From: JANJTY01 sp038257155
GTDB lineage: Bacteria > Pseudomonadota > Gammaproteobacteria > Xanthomonadales > Xanthomonadaceae
DNA length: 13,664 nucleotides
NCBI GenBank assembly: GCA_038257155.1
Contig: JBBSJP010000072.1
Location: forward strand, 1 to 13,664
Direction: 5' to 3'
A model generated the notes under the pieces. It did not search any database and was not told the DNA's origin. It saw nothing but the letters and a program-made list of their open reading frames with translations. A program made the position numbers and the translations under genes. How positions within the stretch are numbered: the stretch's first letter is position 1; each line of letters opens with the position of its first letter. Positions 1 to 7,286 of the stretch are shown piece by piece.

Positions 1-8
1 CGGGGCCA

Positions 9-234
9 CGAGTCACTTTCTCTTGCTTGCCCAAGAGAAAGTAACCAAAGAGAAGGGCACCCCGGATTTCCCGCCCCGCGCAAAAAGCGCGCGGGGTTCC
101 CTGCGTTGCTCAGAATCCGTCGGCCGGCGCGAACTCGGCCATCCATGGCCTCGGACATGCGCGCCTTTCCCCGCCGGATTCTTCCGCTACTCGGCGGAAA
201 ATGAACGGGGATTCAAAGCAAAGAGCCAAGAGCC
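9..234. repeat. Left arm of a composite inverted-repeat element
   Basis: This stretch aligns, by eye at roughly three-quarters identity, with the reverse complement of 382-611. It holds a chain of hairpins. The first is an 11-bp perfect stem, ACTTTCTCTTG (15-25) with CAAGAGAAAGT (32-42), around the loop CTTGCC. The second pairs CCCCGCGC (74-81) with GCGCGGGG (89-96). The third is GGCCAT-CC-ATGGCC (137-150). Its inner end (about 213-234) has degenerate AAGC/GAGCC motifs where the right arm has a regular 12-bp tandem repeat. Homology runs close to the window edge (GGGGC at 2-6), so the element may continue outside. No transposase gene is present, and the open reading frames here are low-complexity. 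I recall similar GGTTACTT palindromes from Xanthomonadaceae genomes but cannot verify that here. Confidence 0.75.
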
Positions 235-333
235 TTCCTCGATCTCCATGCCGGCGTCGCTCGCTTCGTTTGGGGGTGTGTGGCGTCGCTGCGCTCGCCT
301 CAAACTGACTCAACCCGCGGCCTGCTGGTATTT

Positions 334-406
334 GCTGTTGCTCTGGCTGTTGCTCTGGCTGTTGCTCTGGCTGTTGCTTTGGCTGTTGCTTTGGCTGTTG
401 GCTGTT
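334..406. repeat. 12-bp tandem repeat (GCTGTTGCTCTG)
   Basis: Five full 12-bp units run from 334 to 393. The first three read GCTGTTGCTCTG and the next two GCTGTTGCTTTG, followed by a partial unit and a one-base-shifted GGCTGTT to 406. The unit length is a multiple of three, so the array stays open in all frames and produces spurious Leu/Trp or Gln/Pro-rich reading frames that I do not consider genes. It forms the inner edge of the right arm of the inverted element. Confidence 0.9.
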
Positions 407-611
407 AAATCCCCATCGGCTCGTGCCGAGCAGCGGAGCCAGGGCCGGGGGAAAGGCCCGCATGTTTGAGCACATGGATGTGCGAGTTCGGGCCGGCCCG
501 GTCATGGCGAGCAGCGCAGGGGATCGCGCGGGGCTTCTTCCGCGCGGCGCGAGACTGGGGTGTCCTTTCTCTTGGTTACTTCTCTTTGGACAAGCAAAGA
601 GAAGTGACTCG
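382..611. repeat. Right arm of the composite inverted-repeat element
   Basis: This is the inverted partner of 9-234. Its hairpins match those of the left arm in place but not in exact sequence. The outer 11-bp stem is ACTTCTCTTTG (578-588) with CAAAGAGAAGT (595-605) around a 6-nt loop. The middle GC stem is CGCGCGG (525-531) with CCGCGCG (540-546). The inner stem is GCACAT-GG-ATGTGC (470-483). A perfect 12-bp palindrome CGGGCCGGCCCG lies at 489-500. In the outer and inner stems both strands of the stem have changed together relative to the left arm, so pairing is preserved. It carries no gene. Confidence 0.75.
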
Positions 612-635
612 CTGCCCCGCAGGGGCGCGAAAGCT

Positions 636-689
636 CTTGATCTTGATCTTGATCTTGATCTTGGTTTTGCTCTTGATGTTGATGTTGCG
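636..689. repeat. 6-bp tandem repeat (CTTGAT), nine units
   Basis: Four perfect CTTGAT units (636-659) are followed by five degenerate ones: CTTGGT, TTTGCT, CTTGAT, GTTGAT and GTTGCG. It begins about 25 bases outside the outer hairpin of the right arm, after a small GCCCC-GCA-GGGGC hairpin (614-626). The purity gradient, with perfect units nearest the arm and decayed ones farther out, suggests growth from the arm-proximal side. That direction is an inference. Confidence 0.88.
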
Positions 690-724
690 TCGAGCGTTGG
701 TGAGCAAACCAACTACCCCGCAAT

Positions 725-742
725 GGCGGATCAAGATCCGCC
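725..742. other. Perfect short palindrome in gene-free DNA
   Basis: GGCGGATC and GATCCGCC flank a two-base AA spacer and form a short hairpin without a following T tract on either strand, so it does not look like an intrinsic terminator. Apart from this and the terminator at 826-866 I see nothing in 690-896: no credible coding sequence and no recognisable RNA gene. Confidence 0.4.
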
Positions 743-825
743 CTCCAACAGCGATCCGACTCAATCGCACGCGACATCAGATCACTGTCCATGCCCTTAC
801 AAGCACTCGTCACAAATCGAAGTGC

Positions 826-866
826 AAAAGAAAGCCGACCCCTCTCCAGATCGAAAAGGGGCCGGC
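826..866 (-). terminator. Rho-independent terminator of the porin-symporter operon
   Basis: Read on the minus strand, GCCGGCCCCTTTTC (866-853) pairs with GGAGAGGGGTCGGC (847-834) over all 14 positions, three of them G-U, around the 5-nt loop GATCT. The tail TTTCTTTT (833-826) follows immediately. It starts 31 bases after the stop codon of the symporter gene and is the clearest intrinsic terminator in the window. Confidence 0.88.
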
Positions 867-896
867 CACTTCATCACAAGAATCGAACCGTTTCGA

Positions 897-2621
897 TCAA
901 TGCATCGCAATATGCGGTGCAGCGCCCGCCCCGCGCGGCACGCGAATCGAGTCGACCATGTCCATCACATGCTGCGGCGGCGGTGCAGTCAGTCGCGACA
1001 CCACGATGGCCACCGCGAAGTTCAGCAGCATGCCAACCGAACCGATACCTTCCGGCGAGATGCCAAGGAACCAGTTGGCCGAAACGTTGGCGGCCATCGG
1101 GGTCATGAAGATGCCCTTGAAGTACAGGATGTAGCCCATGGTGAAGGCCAGGCCGACCAGCATGCCGCTGACCGCCCCGGCGGCATTGGTGCGCTTGTCG
1201 AAGATGCCCAGCAGGATGGCCGGGAAGAAACTCGCCGCCGCCAGGCCGAAAGCGAAAGCCACTACCTCGGCGACGAAGCCGGGCGGGTAGATGCCCAACA
1301 GGCCAGCGATGCAGATCGCGACTCCTGCGGCTATTCGGGCGAACAGCAGTTCCTGCTTCTCCGATATGTTGGGCATCAATACTTTCTTGAGCAGATCGTG
1401 CGAGATCGCCGAAGAGATCACCAACAGCAGTCCGGCGGCGGTGGACAGCGCAGCAGCCAGGCCACCCGCTGCGATCAGGGCGATGACCCAGGCCGGAAGC
1501 TTGGCGATCTCCGGGTTGGCCAGCACCATGATGTCCCGGTCGATGGTCATCTCGTTCTTCTCGCCGGCGGCATAGAACATACGACCGTCGGCGTTCTTGT
1601 CCTCCCATTTGATGAGGCCGGTCTTCTCCCAGTTGCCAACCCAGGAGGGCGCGTCAGCGTACAGGGTGCCCTGCCCTTCCGCACCGTTGATGGTTTCGAT
1701 CATGTTGACCCGGGCAAAGGTCGCAACCGCGGGTGCCGTGGTGTAGAGGATGGCAATGAACAGCAAGGCCCATCCGGCCGAGCGGCGTGCATCGCGCACC
1801 TTGGGCACGGTGAAGAAACGCACGATCACGTGCGGCAGTCCGGCCGTTCCTACCATCAGTGCCAGGGCAATGGCGAACACGTCCATGGTCGATTTGCTGC
1901 CTTCGGTATAGGCGGCGAAGCCCAGCTCTGCGTGAAGGCCATCCAGCTTGTCGAGCAGATACGTTCCTGAACCATCGGCCAGGGTGCTGCCCAGGCCAAG
2001 CTGCGGGATTGCGTTGCCGGTCAGCATGATCGAGATGAAGATCGCCGGCACCATGTAGGCGAAGATAAGAACGCAGTACTGCGCCACCTGGGTATAGGTG
2101 ATGCCCTTCATGCCACCCAGCACGGCATAAAGGAAGACGATCGCCATGCCGATGACCACGCCCAGATTGATGTCCACTTCCAGGAAGCGACTGAACACGA
2201 TGCCGACGCCGCGCATCTGCCCCGCCACATAGGTGAAAGACACGAACAGCGCGCAGACCACCGCAACCAGGCGTGCGGTATCGGAGAAATAGCGGTCGCC
2301 GACGAAGTCCGGCACGGTGAACTTGCCGAACTTGCGCAGGTATGGCGCCAGCAGCAGAGCCAGCAGAACGTAACCGCCGGTCCAGCCGAGCAGATAAACG
2401 GCACCGTCATAGCCCATGAAGGAAATCAATCCCGCCATCGATATGAAAGAAGCCGCGCTCATCCAGTCGGCTGCAGTGGCCATGCCGTTGGCGATCGGGT
2501 GCACGCCACCGCCGGCCACGTAGAACTCCTTGGTCGAGCCGACACGGGCCCACAGCGCAATCCCGATGTAAATGGCAAAGCTGAGGCCGACGATCAGGTA
2601 GGTCCAGGCTTGAACGGACAT
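897..2621 (-). CDS. Sodium:solute symporter large subunit, acetate-permease type (VC_2705 family)
   Basis: The 574-residue inner-membrane protein is of the SSS/SLC5 fold and would import a small monocarboxylate, most likely acetate, with sodium. Hydrophobic segments run along its length, broken by a hydrophilic loop at about residues 305-375. Family hallmarks are GGGVHPIANGMATAADWMSAASF near residue 37, TAGLPHVIVRFFTVPKVRDARRS near 259 and ALSTAAGLLLVISSAISHDL near 390; the last lies in the region that supplies sodium ligands in SSS proteins. Its ATG is 4 bases after the stop of the DUF4212 gene, and its ribosome-binding site GAGGAG (2629-2634) is built from that gene's last two codons, so translation is probably coupled. 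E. coli ActP is a related acetate carrier but pairs with a different small protein (DUF485). Substrate identity is inferred from family and from the adjacent acs. Confidence 0.92.
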   Translation of the reverse strand: MSVQAWTYLIVGLSFAIYIGIALWARVGSTKEFYVAGGGVHPIANGMATAADWMSAASFISMAGLISFMGYDGAVYLLGWTGGYVLLALLLAPYLRKFGKFTVPDFVGDRYFSDTARLVAVVCALFVSFTYVAGQMRGVGIVFSRFLEVDINLGVVIGMAIVFLYAVLGGMKGITYTQVAQYCVLIFAYMVPAIFISIMLTGNAIPQLGLGSTLADGSGTYLLDKLDGLHAELGFAAYTEGSKSTMDVFAIALALMVGTAGLPHVIVRFFTVPKVRDARRSAGWALLFIAILYTTAPAVATFARVNMIETINGAEGQGTLYADAPSWVGNWEKTGLIKWEDKNADGRMFYAAGEKNEMTIDRDIMVLANPEIAKLPAWVIALIAAGGLAAALSTAAGLLLVISSAISHDLLKKVLMPNISEKQELLFARIAAGVAICIAGLLGIYPPGFVAEVVAFAFGLAAASFFPAILLGIFDKRTNAAGAVSGMLVGLAFTMGYILYFKGIFMTPMAANVSANWFLGISPEGIGSVGMLLNFAVAIVVSRLTAPPPQHVMDMVDSIRVPRGAGAAPHIAMH

Positions 2622-2625
2622 GTGT

Positions 2626-2889
2626 TTACTCCTCGTCGACGTCGTACTGGCGCTCGAGGCGGTTCATCTTCCAGGCGTAGAAGAAGATGAGCAGCACGAA
2701 CACGTACATGGCGCCCTGCTGGGCGAAGAAAAATCCGAGTTTGAAACCGAAGAAGCGAAACTGGTTGAGGAAGTCGGCAAAGATCACGCCGGCACCGAAG
2801 GAAACGATGAACCAGATGGCCAGCAATACCGCCATCAGCTTGAGGTTTGCCCGCCAGTAGTCGGCGTAGCGCTTTTCGTCAGCAGACAT
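2626..2889 (-). CDS. DUF4212 small subunit of the sodium:solute symporter
   Basis: This 87-residue membrane protein belongs to the DUF4212 family (sodium:solute symporter small subunit), which occurs next to VC_2705-type large subunits. Two transmembrane helices are evident, about residues 17-40 (LMAVLLAIWFIVSFGAGVIF) and 50-75. A charged N-terminus contains the YWRANLKLM motif typical of the family, and the C-terminus is acidic (DVDEE). It probably assembles with, or stabilises, the downstream transporter; its exact role is not established. The start is supported by a strong GGGAGGGG ribosome-binding site (2896-2903). The gap to the upstream porin gene is 18 bases. Confidence 0.92.
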   Translation of the reverse strand: MSADEKRYADYWRANLKLMAVLLAIWFIVSFGAGVIFADFLNQFRFFGFKLGFFFAQQGAMYVFVLLIFFYAWKMNRLERQYDVDEE

Positions 2890-2907
2890 GTGATTCCCCT
2901 CCCAGGG

Positions 2908-4239
2908 TCAGAACGAGTACTTGGCGTGGAAGTGCAGGCGACGCAAACGACCGTCGGCGCCGGATTCGAGTTCGCGCTCGCCCACGATCGCCTCGATACC
3001 GAGGTCGAGCTTGGGCAGGGGTGTCCAGATGGCATTGGCGTGGAAGCTGTGCACGCTGCGGGTGATGGCGGTGCCGGTCAGTTCGGTATCGTGATCGAGT
3101 TCGGCGCGCGAATAGAACAGGTTGGTTCGAAACGTGGCGTCGAAGGCATGGCGCCAAGCGACGTAACCAGCGAGCAGTCCGTTGGCATCGAGCTCGCTGC
3201 CGCTGTCCAACACGGCGTCGCTGCCAAGCGCCAGGCCGACATAGCGGCCGATGCCGCGGCCCGCCGTGAGCATGTAGCGCAGGTCGTCCTTTGCGCCCAT
3301 GTTGAACTTTCCGGAGATGCTCACGCCGTAGCCGGTGGTTTCGGTATCGATGGCGCTGTCCGCTGTCTGGTAGCTCAGCTGCCGAAGCAAGGCGGCAATA
3401 CCGAAATGGCCGTAGTCGCCCTTCAGCGTGTAGCGCAAAGTAGCATCGGGAGCCCAGCCGTCGTCGCTGCTGATGCGGGTGCTGCCGCCCTCGAACGGCG
3501 TGACCAAGGTCTGCGGATTTTCCAGCGAGAACGACCATGGGCCCTTGCTGTAGCGGATCTGGGCCTGACGCACGAAAGTGGTGCCTTCGGTCGGGCCGAT
3601 GAAGTCGACAGAATCGGGCAGCGCTGCGACATCCTGGAAGTTCGACCAGGTCTGGCCGGCCAACCAGTTGTTCCAGCTGGCGAAGGCGTGGCGCACGGTC
3701 ACGCCGTAGGTATTGGTGGCGCCCTCGTTGCCCAGCGCGCCGCCGAACAGATCGAACTCCAGGTAGCCGCGCAGCTTGTCTCCCGCATCCGTGGTTGAGG
3801 CCACGTTGAACCAGAAGCGTGAGAACTGCGCGTGCGCATCAACATCGGTGCCTTCGTCGCCGCCACCGACCGGAATGCCACCCGGCAGATACAGCAGACG
3901 CCCGGTCGAGCTGTCGGGGATTTCTCCATCACTGGTGTTGGTGAGCATGGCGTCGAGCTTGATAAAGCCACCATAGGTGAACTGGCTGTCGGCGATGGCG
4001 CCGGGCACGATGCTGGCAGGCTGCGGCGCTGCAACAGGTGCTGCAACAGGTACTGCTGCAGCCGGTGCAGCGGCCTGCGATTCCAGCAATTGCTGAACCA
4101 GCCGTTCCAGCTGCGCCACCCGCGCCTCCAGTTCCTGTTCGCGCTCGCTGCTCGACTGCGCGATCGCGCTTCCGCCCAGCAAGGCCAGGGCACAGCCCAG
4201 GGCCAGTCGGCTGCGGCGCAGTGTGTCGTTTGGTTTCAT
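2908..4239 (-). CDS. DcaP-like outer-membrane porin
   Basis: I place the start at 4239, giving 443 residues, because it has a strong GGGGAGGGAG ribosome-binding site and opens directly on a signal peptide (basic MKPNDTLRRSR, then a hydrophobic stretch, cleavage after AIA at residue 27). The mature N-terminus has a heptad-like coiled coil (about 28-53, SSSEREQELEARVAQLERL) and an Ala/Pro linker (54-77), as in DcaP-type trimeric porins. Alternating beta-strand-like segments follow, and the chain ends in Phe (HFHAKYSF), the usual signal for outer-membrane barrel insertion. DcaP of Acinetobacter takes up dicarboxylates. Position at the head of the symporter operon suggests a role in bringing acetate or related carboxylates across the outer membrane, but this is inference. 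A longer reading frame to 4350 lacks a signal peptide and overlaps the control region. Confidence 0.87.
   Translation of the reverse strand: MKPNDTLRRSRLALGCALALLGGSAIAQSSSEREQELEARVAQLERLVQQLLESQAAAPAAAVPVAAPVAAPQPASIVPGAIADSQFTYGGFIKLDAMLTNTSDGEIPDSSTGRLLYLPGGIPVGGGDEGTDVDAHAQFSRFWFNVASTTDAGDKLRGYLEFDLFGGALGNEGATNTYGVTVRHAFASWNNWLAGQTWSNFQDVAALPDSVDFIGPTEGTTFVRQAQIRYSKGPWSFSLENPQTLVTPFEGGSTRISSDDGWAPDATLRYTLKGDYGHFGIAALLRQLSYQTADSAIDTETTGYGVSISGKFNMGAKDDLRYMLTAGRGIGRYVGLALGSDAVLDSGSELDANGLLAGYVAWRHAFDATFRTNLFYSRAELDHDTELTGTAITRSVHSFHANAIWTPLPKLDLGIEAIVGERELESGADGRLRRLHFHAKYSF
4028..4051 (-). repeat. 12-bp tandem duplication inside the porin gene
   Basis: Two exact copies of GCTGCAACAGGT (as read on the plus strand) lie side by side and encode part of the Ala/Pro/Val linker between coiled coil and barrel. 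The linker may therefore vary in length by in-frame slippage. Confidence 0.6.
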
Positions 4240-4312
4240 GCCTTGCTCCCTCCCCAGGACGACCCACGATCGGGCCGAGTGGATGGTGGAATGCAGCGCA
4301 GTGCAACAACCA

Positions 4313-4328
4313 TTAGCCATTGGTCTAA
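4313..4328. promoter_or_regulatory. Candidate operator 1, dyad ending in GGTCTAA
   Basis: TTAGCCATTGGTCTAA is a near-perfect dyad: the right half GGTCTAA is matched by TTAG-CC on the left, lacking one A. Its right half recurs exactly 29 bp downstream in operator 2. It is a candidate binding site for the LuxR-type regulator encoded after acs, by position only. Confidence 0.45.
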
Positions 4329-4340
4329 AGCGGGGCCGAT

Positions 4341-4357
4341 TTGCGACCAAGGTCTAA
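4341..4357. promoter_or_regulatory. Candidate operator 2, dyad ending in GGTCTAA
   Basis: TTGCGACCAAGGTCTAA contains GACC-AA-GGTC, with TT and TAA on the outside. It shares its right half GGTCTAA with operator 1. The two copies are 29 bp apart, close to three helical turns, so proteins bound to both would lie on nearly the same face of the DNA. Confidence 0.45.
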
Positions 4358-4426
4358 GGAGGTCCGGCTGACCACCCGACCCGCATCCAGATACTCTTGC
4401 TGCATCGATCACCCTGGGAGGGAGAC

Positions 4427-6373
<1,947 letters not shown>

Positions 6374-6386
6374 ATCCTCACCCGCC

Positions 6387-6421
6387 GTTCCCCGTTCCCC
6401 GTTCCCCGTTCCCTATTCCCG
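6387..6421. repeat. Heptamer tandem repeat (GTTCCCC) with G-quadruplex potential
   Basis: Three exact GTTCCCC units (6387-6407) are followed by GTTCCCT and ATTCCCG. On the minus strand this gives five G-runs of three or four, separated by AAC or AATA, a canonical G-quadruplex motif. The array occupies most of the gap between acs and the response-regulator gene and ends 11 bases before that gene's ATG. Confidence 0.85.
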
Positions 6422-6432
6422 GGCTCTCCCGA

Positions 6433-7107
6433 ATGCACATCCTGATTGCCGACGACCATCCGCTATTCCGCGACGCCCTCAAGCGCGCGGTGCAGCAGTG
6501 CGTGCCGGAGGCTGCGCTCTTCGAGGCGGAAGATGTGGCCGGGCTACTGAAGCTCATCGAGACACATCCCCACACAGATCTGTTGCTGATGGACTTGAAC
6601 ATGCCAGGCGCACAAGGGTTCTCAGCCCTGGTGCATGTGCGTGCAATGTGGCCCACCCTGCCTGTTTTGGTGGTTTCGGCACAGGAGGACCCGGCCTTGA
6701 TGCGGCGCGCAGTGGGGCACGGCGCTTCGGGCTTTATTCCGAAGTCCTCAAGCATCGCGCGCATCGGCGAAGCGATCCGCGCCGTGCTTGATGGCGATTC
6801 CTGGCTGCCCCCCGGCGTGGATGCGGCGAGCAGCACCCTGGATCCGGAGGAACAGCGACTGGCAGCGCGCATCGCCGATCTCACGCCGCAGCAGTACCGT
6901 GTGCTGGGGATGCTGTGTCAGGGGCTGCTCAACAAGCAGATCGCCTACGAACTTGACGTCTCCGAGGCCACGATCAAGGCCCATATGACTGCCGTGCTGC
7001 GCAAACTGGGGGCGCATTCACGAACGCAGGCGGCCTTGCTGGCCGGTCGATTGACGCTTGAAGGACGTGCGCCATTGGTGCCACAGCCTGAGGCGGATGG
7101 CGACTAG
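6433..7107 (+). CDS. crbR: LuxR-family response regulator, CrbR/ErdR-like
   Basis: The 224-residue protein has a receiver domain (1-120) with acidic pocket Asp7-Asp8, phospho-acceptor Asp54 in LLLMDLNMPG, Ser82 and Lys104. A linker leads to a LuxR/GerE-type helix-turn-helix (about 148-205, DLTPQQYRVLGMLCQGLLNKQIAYELDVSEATIKAHMTAVLRKLG). It should bind DNA when phosphorylated. Its position after acs, with a CrbS-like kinase convergent to it, points to the CrbR/ErdR group that activates acs and carboxylate transporter genes in Vibrio and Pseudomonas; this assignment rests on context and architecture. The ATG opens directly on the receiver domain, so the start is firm, yet no Shine-Dalgarno sequence precedes it: the space is filled by the heptamer repeat and GGGCTCTCCCGA. 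It probably depends on read-through from acs or an unusual initiation. Confidence 0.88.
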   Translation: MHILIADDHPLFRDALKRAVQQCVPEAALFEAEDVAGLLKLIETHPHTDLLLMDLNMPGAQGFSALVHVRAMWPTLPVLVVSAQEDPALMRRAVGHGASGFIPKSSSIARIGEAIRAVLDGDSWLPPGVDAASSTLDPEEQRLAARIADLTPQQYRVLGMLCQGLLNKQIAYELDVSEATIKAHMTAVLRKLGAHSRTQAALLAGRLTLEGRAPLVPQPEADGD

Positions 7108-7137
7108 CCGTTGTCCATATTCATTGGTAGCGTTCGT

Positions 7138-7162
7138 GGCGGTGCGCCAAGGCGCACCCTAC
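7138..7162 (-). repeat. REP palindrome 1 (GTAG type)
   Basis: On the minus strand the tetranucleotide GTAG (7162-7159) is followed at once by GGTGCGCC-TT-GGCGCACC (7158-7141). This is the layout of GTAG-class REP sequences, such as those described in Stenotrophomonas. The 25 bases 7138-7162 are an exact reverse complement of 7209-7233. Confidence 0.75.
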
Positions 7163-7176
7163 GCGGCAAGCACCTC

Positions 7177-7198
7177 GGTGCGCTGAGGCGCACCCTGC
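7177..7198 (-). repeat. REP palindrome 2, with GCAG in place of GTAG
   Basis: Minus-strand GCAG (7198-7195) is followed by GGTGCGC-CTCA-GCGCACC (7194-7177). It is a diverged copy of the same unit: the loop is changed and the stem is 7 bp. Confidence 0.65.
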
Positions 7199-7208
7199 TT
7201 CTGCATTG

Positions 7209-7233
7209 GTAGGGTGCGCCTTGGCGCACCGCC
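7209..7233 (+). repeat. REP palindrome 3 (GTAG type)
   Basis: Plus-strand GTAG (7209-7212) is followed by GGTGCGCC-TT-GGCGCACC (7213-7230). It faces REP 1 head to head across 46 bp. A 9-bp CATTGGTAG at its 5' edge (7204-7212) is repeated at 7122-7130, possibly the relic of a fourth copy. The cluster fills the gap between the convergent regulator and kinase genes. Its hairpins lack T tracts, so any terminator role would be rho-independent only in a weak sense, or would serve to protect the mRNA ends. Confidence 0.75.
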
Positions 7234-7286
7234 TGCTGGACGACCACCATCCTGCTCGTCATTCCCGCACCGCAAACGCCGATGCC

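Larger units (their letters stand above)
4240..4426. promoter_or_regulatory. Divergent control region between the porin operon and acs
   Basis: This 187-bp region separates divergently transcribed porin and acs genes. Its most notable content is the pair of dyads listed at 4313-4328 and 4341-4357. Downstream of them, toward acs, a weak sigma-70-like promoter can be drawn: CTGACC (4368-4373) as -35, an 18-bp spacer, and TACTCT (4392-4397) as -10. The dyads would then lie just upstream of the -35, as expected for an activator. I see no convincing -10/-35 pair for the porin direction. Start signals are GGGAGGGAG before acs and GGGGAGGGAG before the porin. Promoter positions are inferred. Confidence 0.5.

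Noticed and set aside
334..689. Possible CRISPR array
   Set aside because: The units are 12 and 6 bp with no unique spacers, and there are no cas genes in the window.
23..712. Several overlapping reading frames on both strands with Leu/Trp, Asp/Leu or Gln/Pro repeats
   Set aside because: The repeats come directly from the 12-bp and 6-bp tandem arrays, whose unit lengths are multiples of three and keep every frame open. No ribosome-binding sites or domains support them.
423..1970. Long plus-strand reading frame of 515 codons
   Set aside because: It runs through the repeat element and then antisense to the symporter gene. Its translation is His/Arg/Gln-rich and unlike any domain, which is typical of a GC-rich antisense shadow.
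4240..4350. Extended N-terminus for the porin (start at 4350)
   Set aside because: The extra 37 residues precede and would destroy a clear signal peptide, and they overlap the proposed operators. The start at 4239 has a strong ribosome-binding site.
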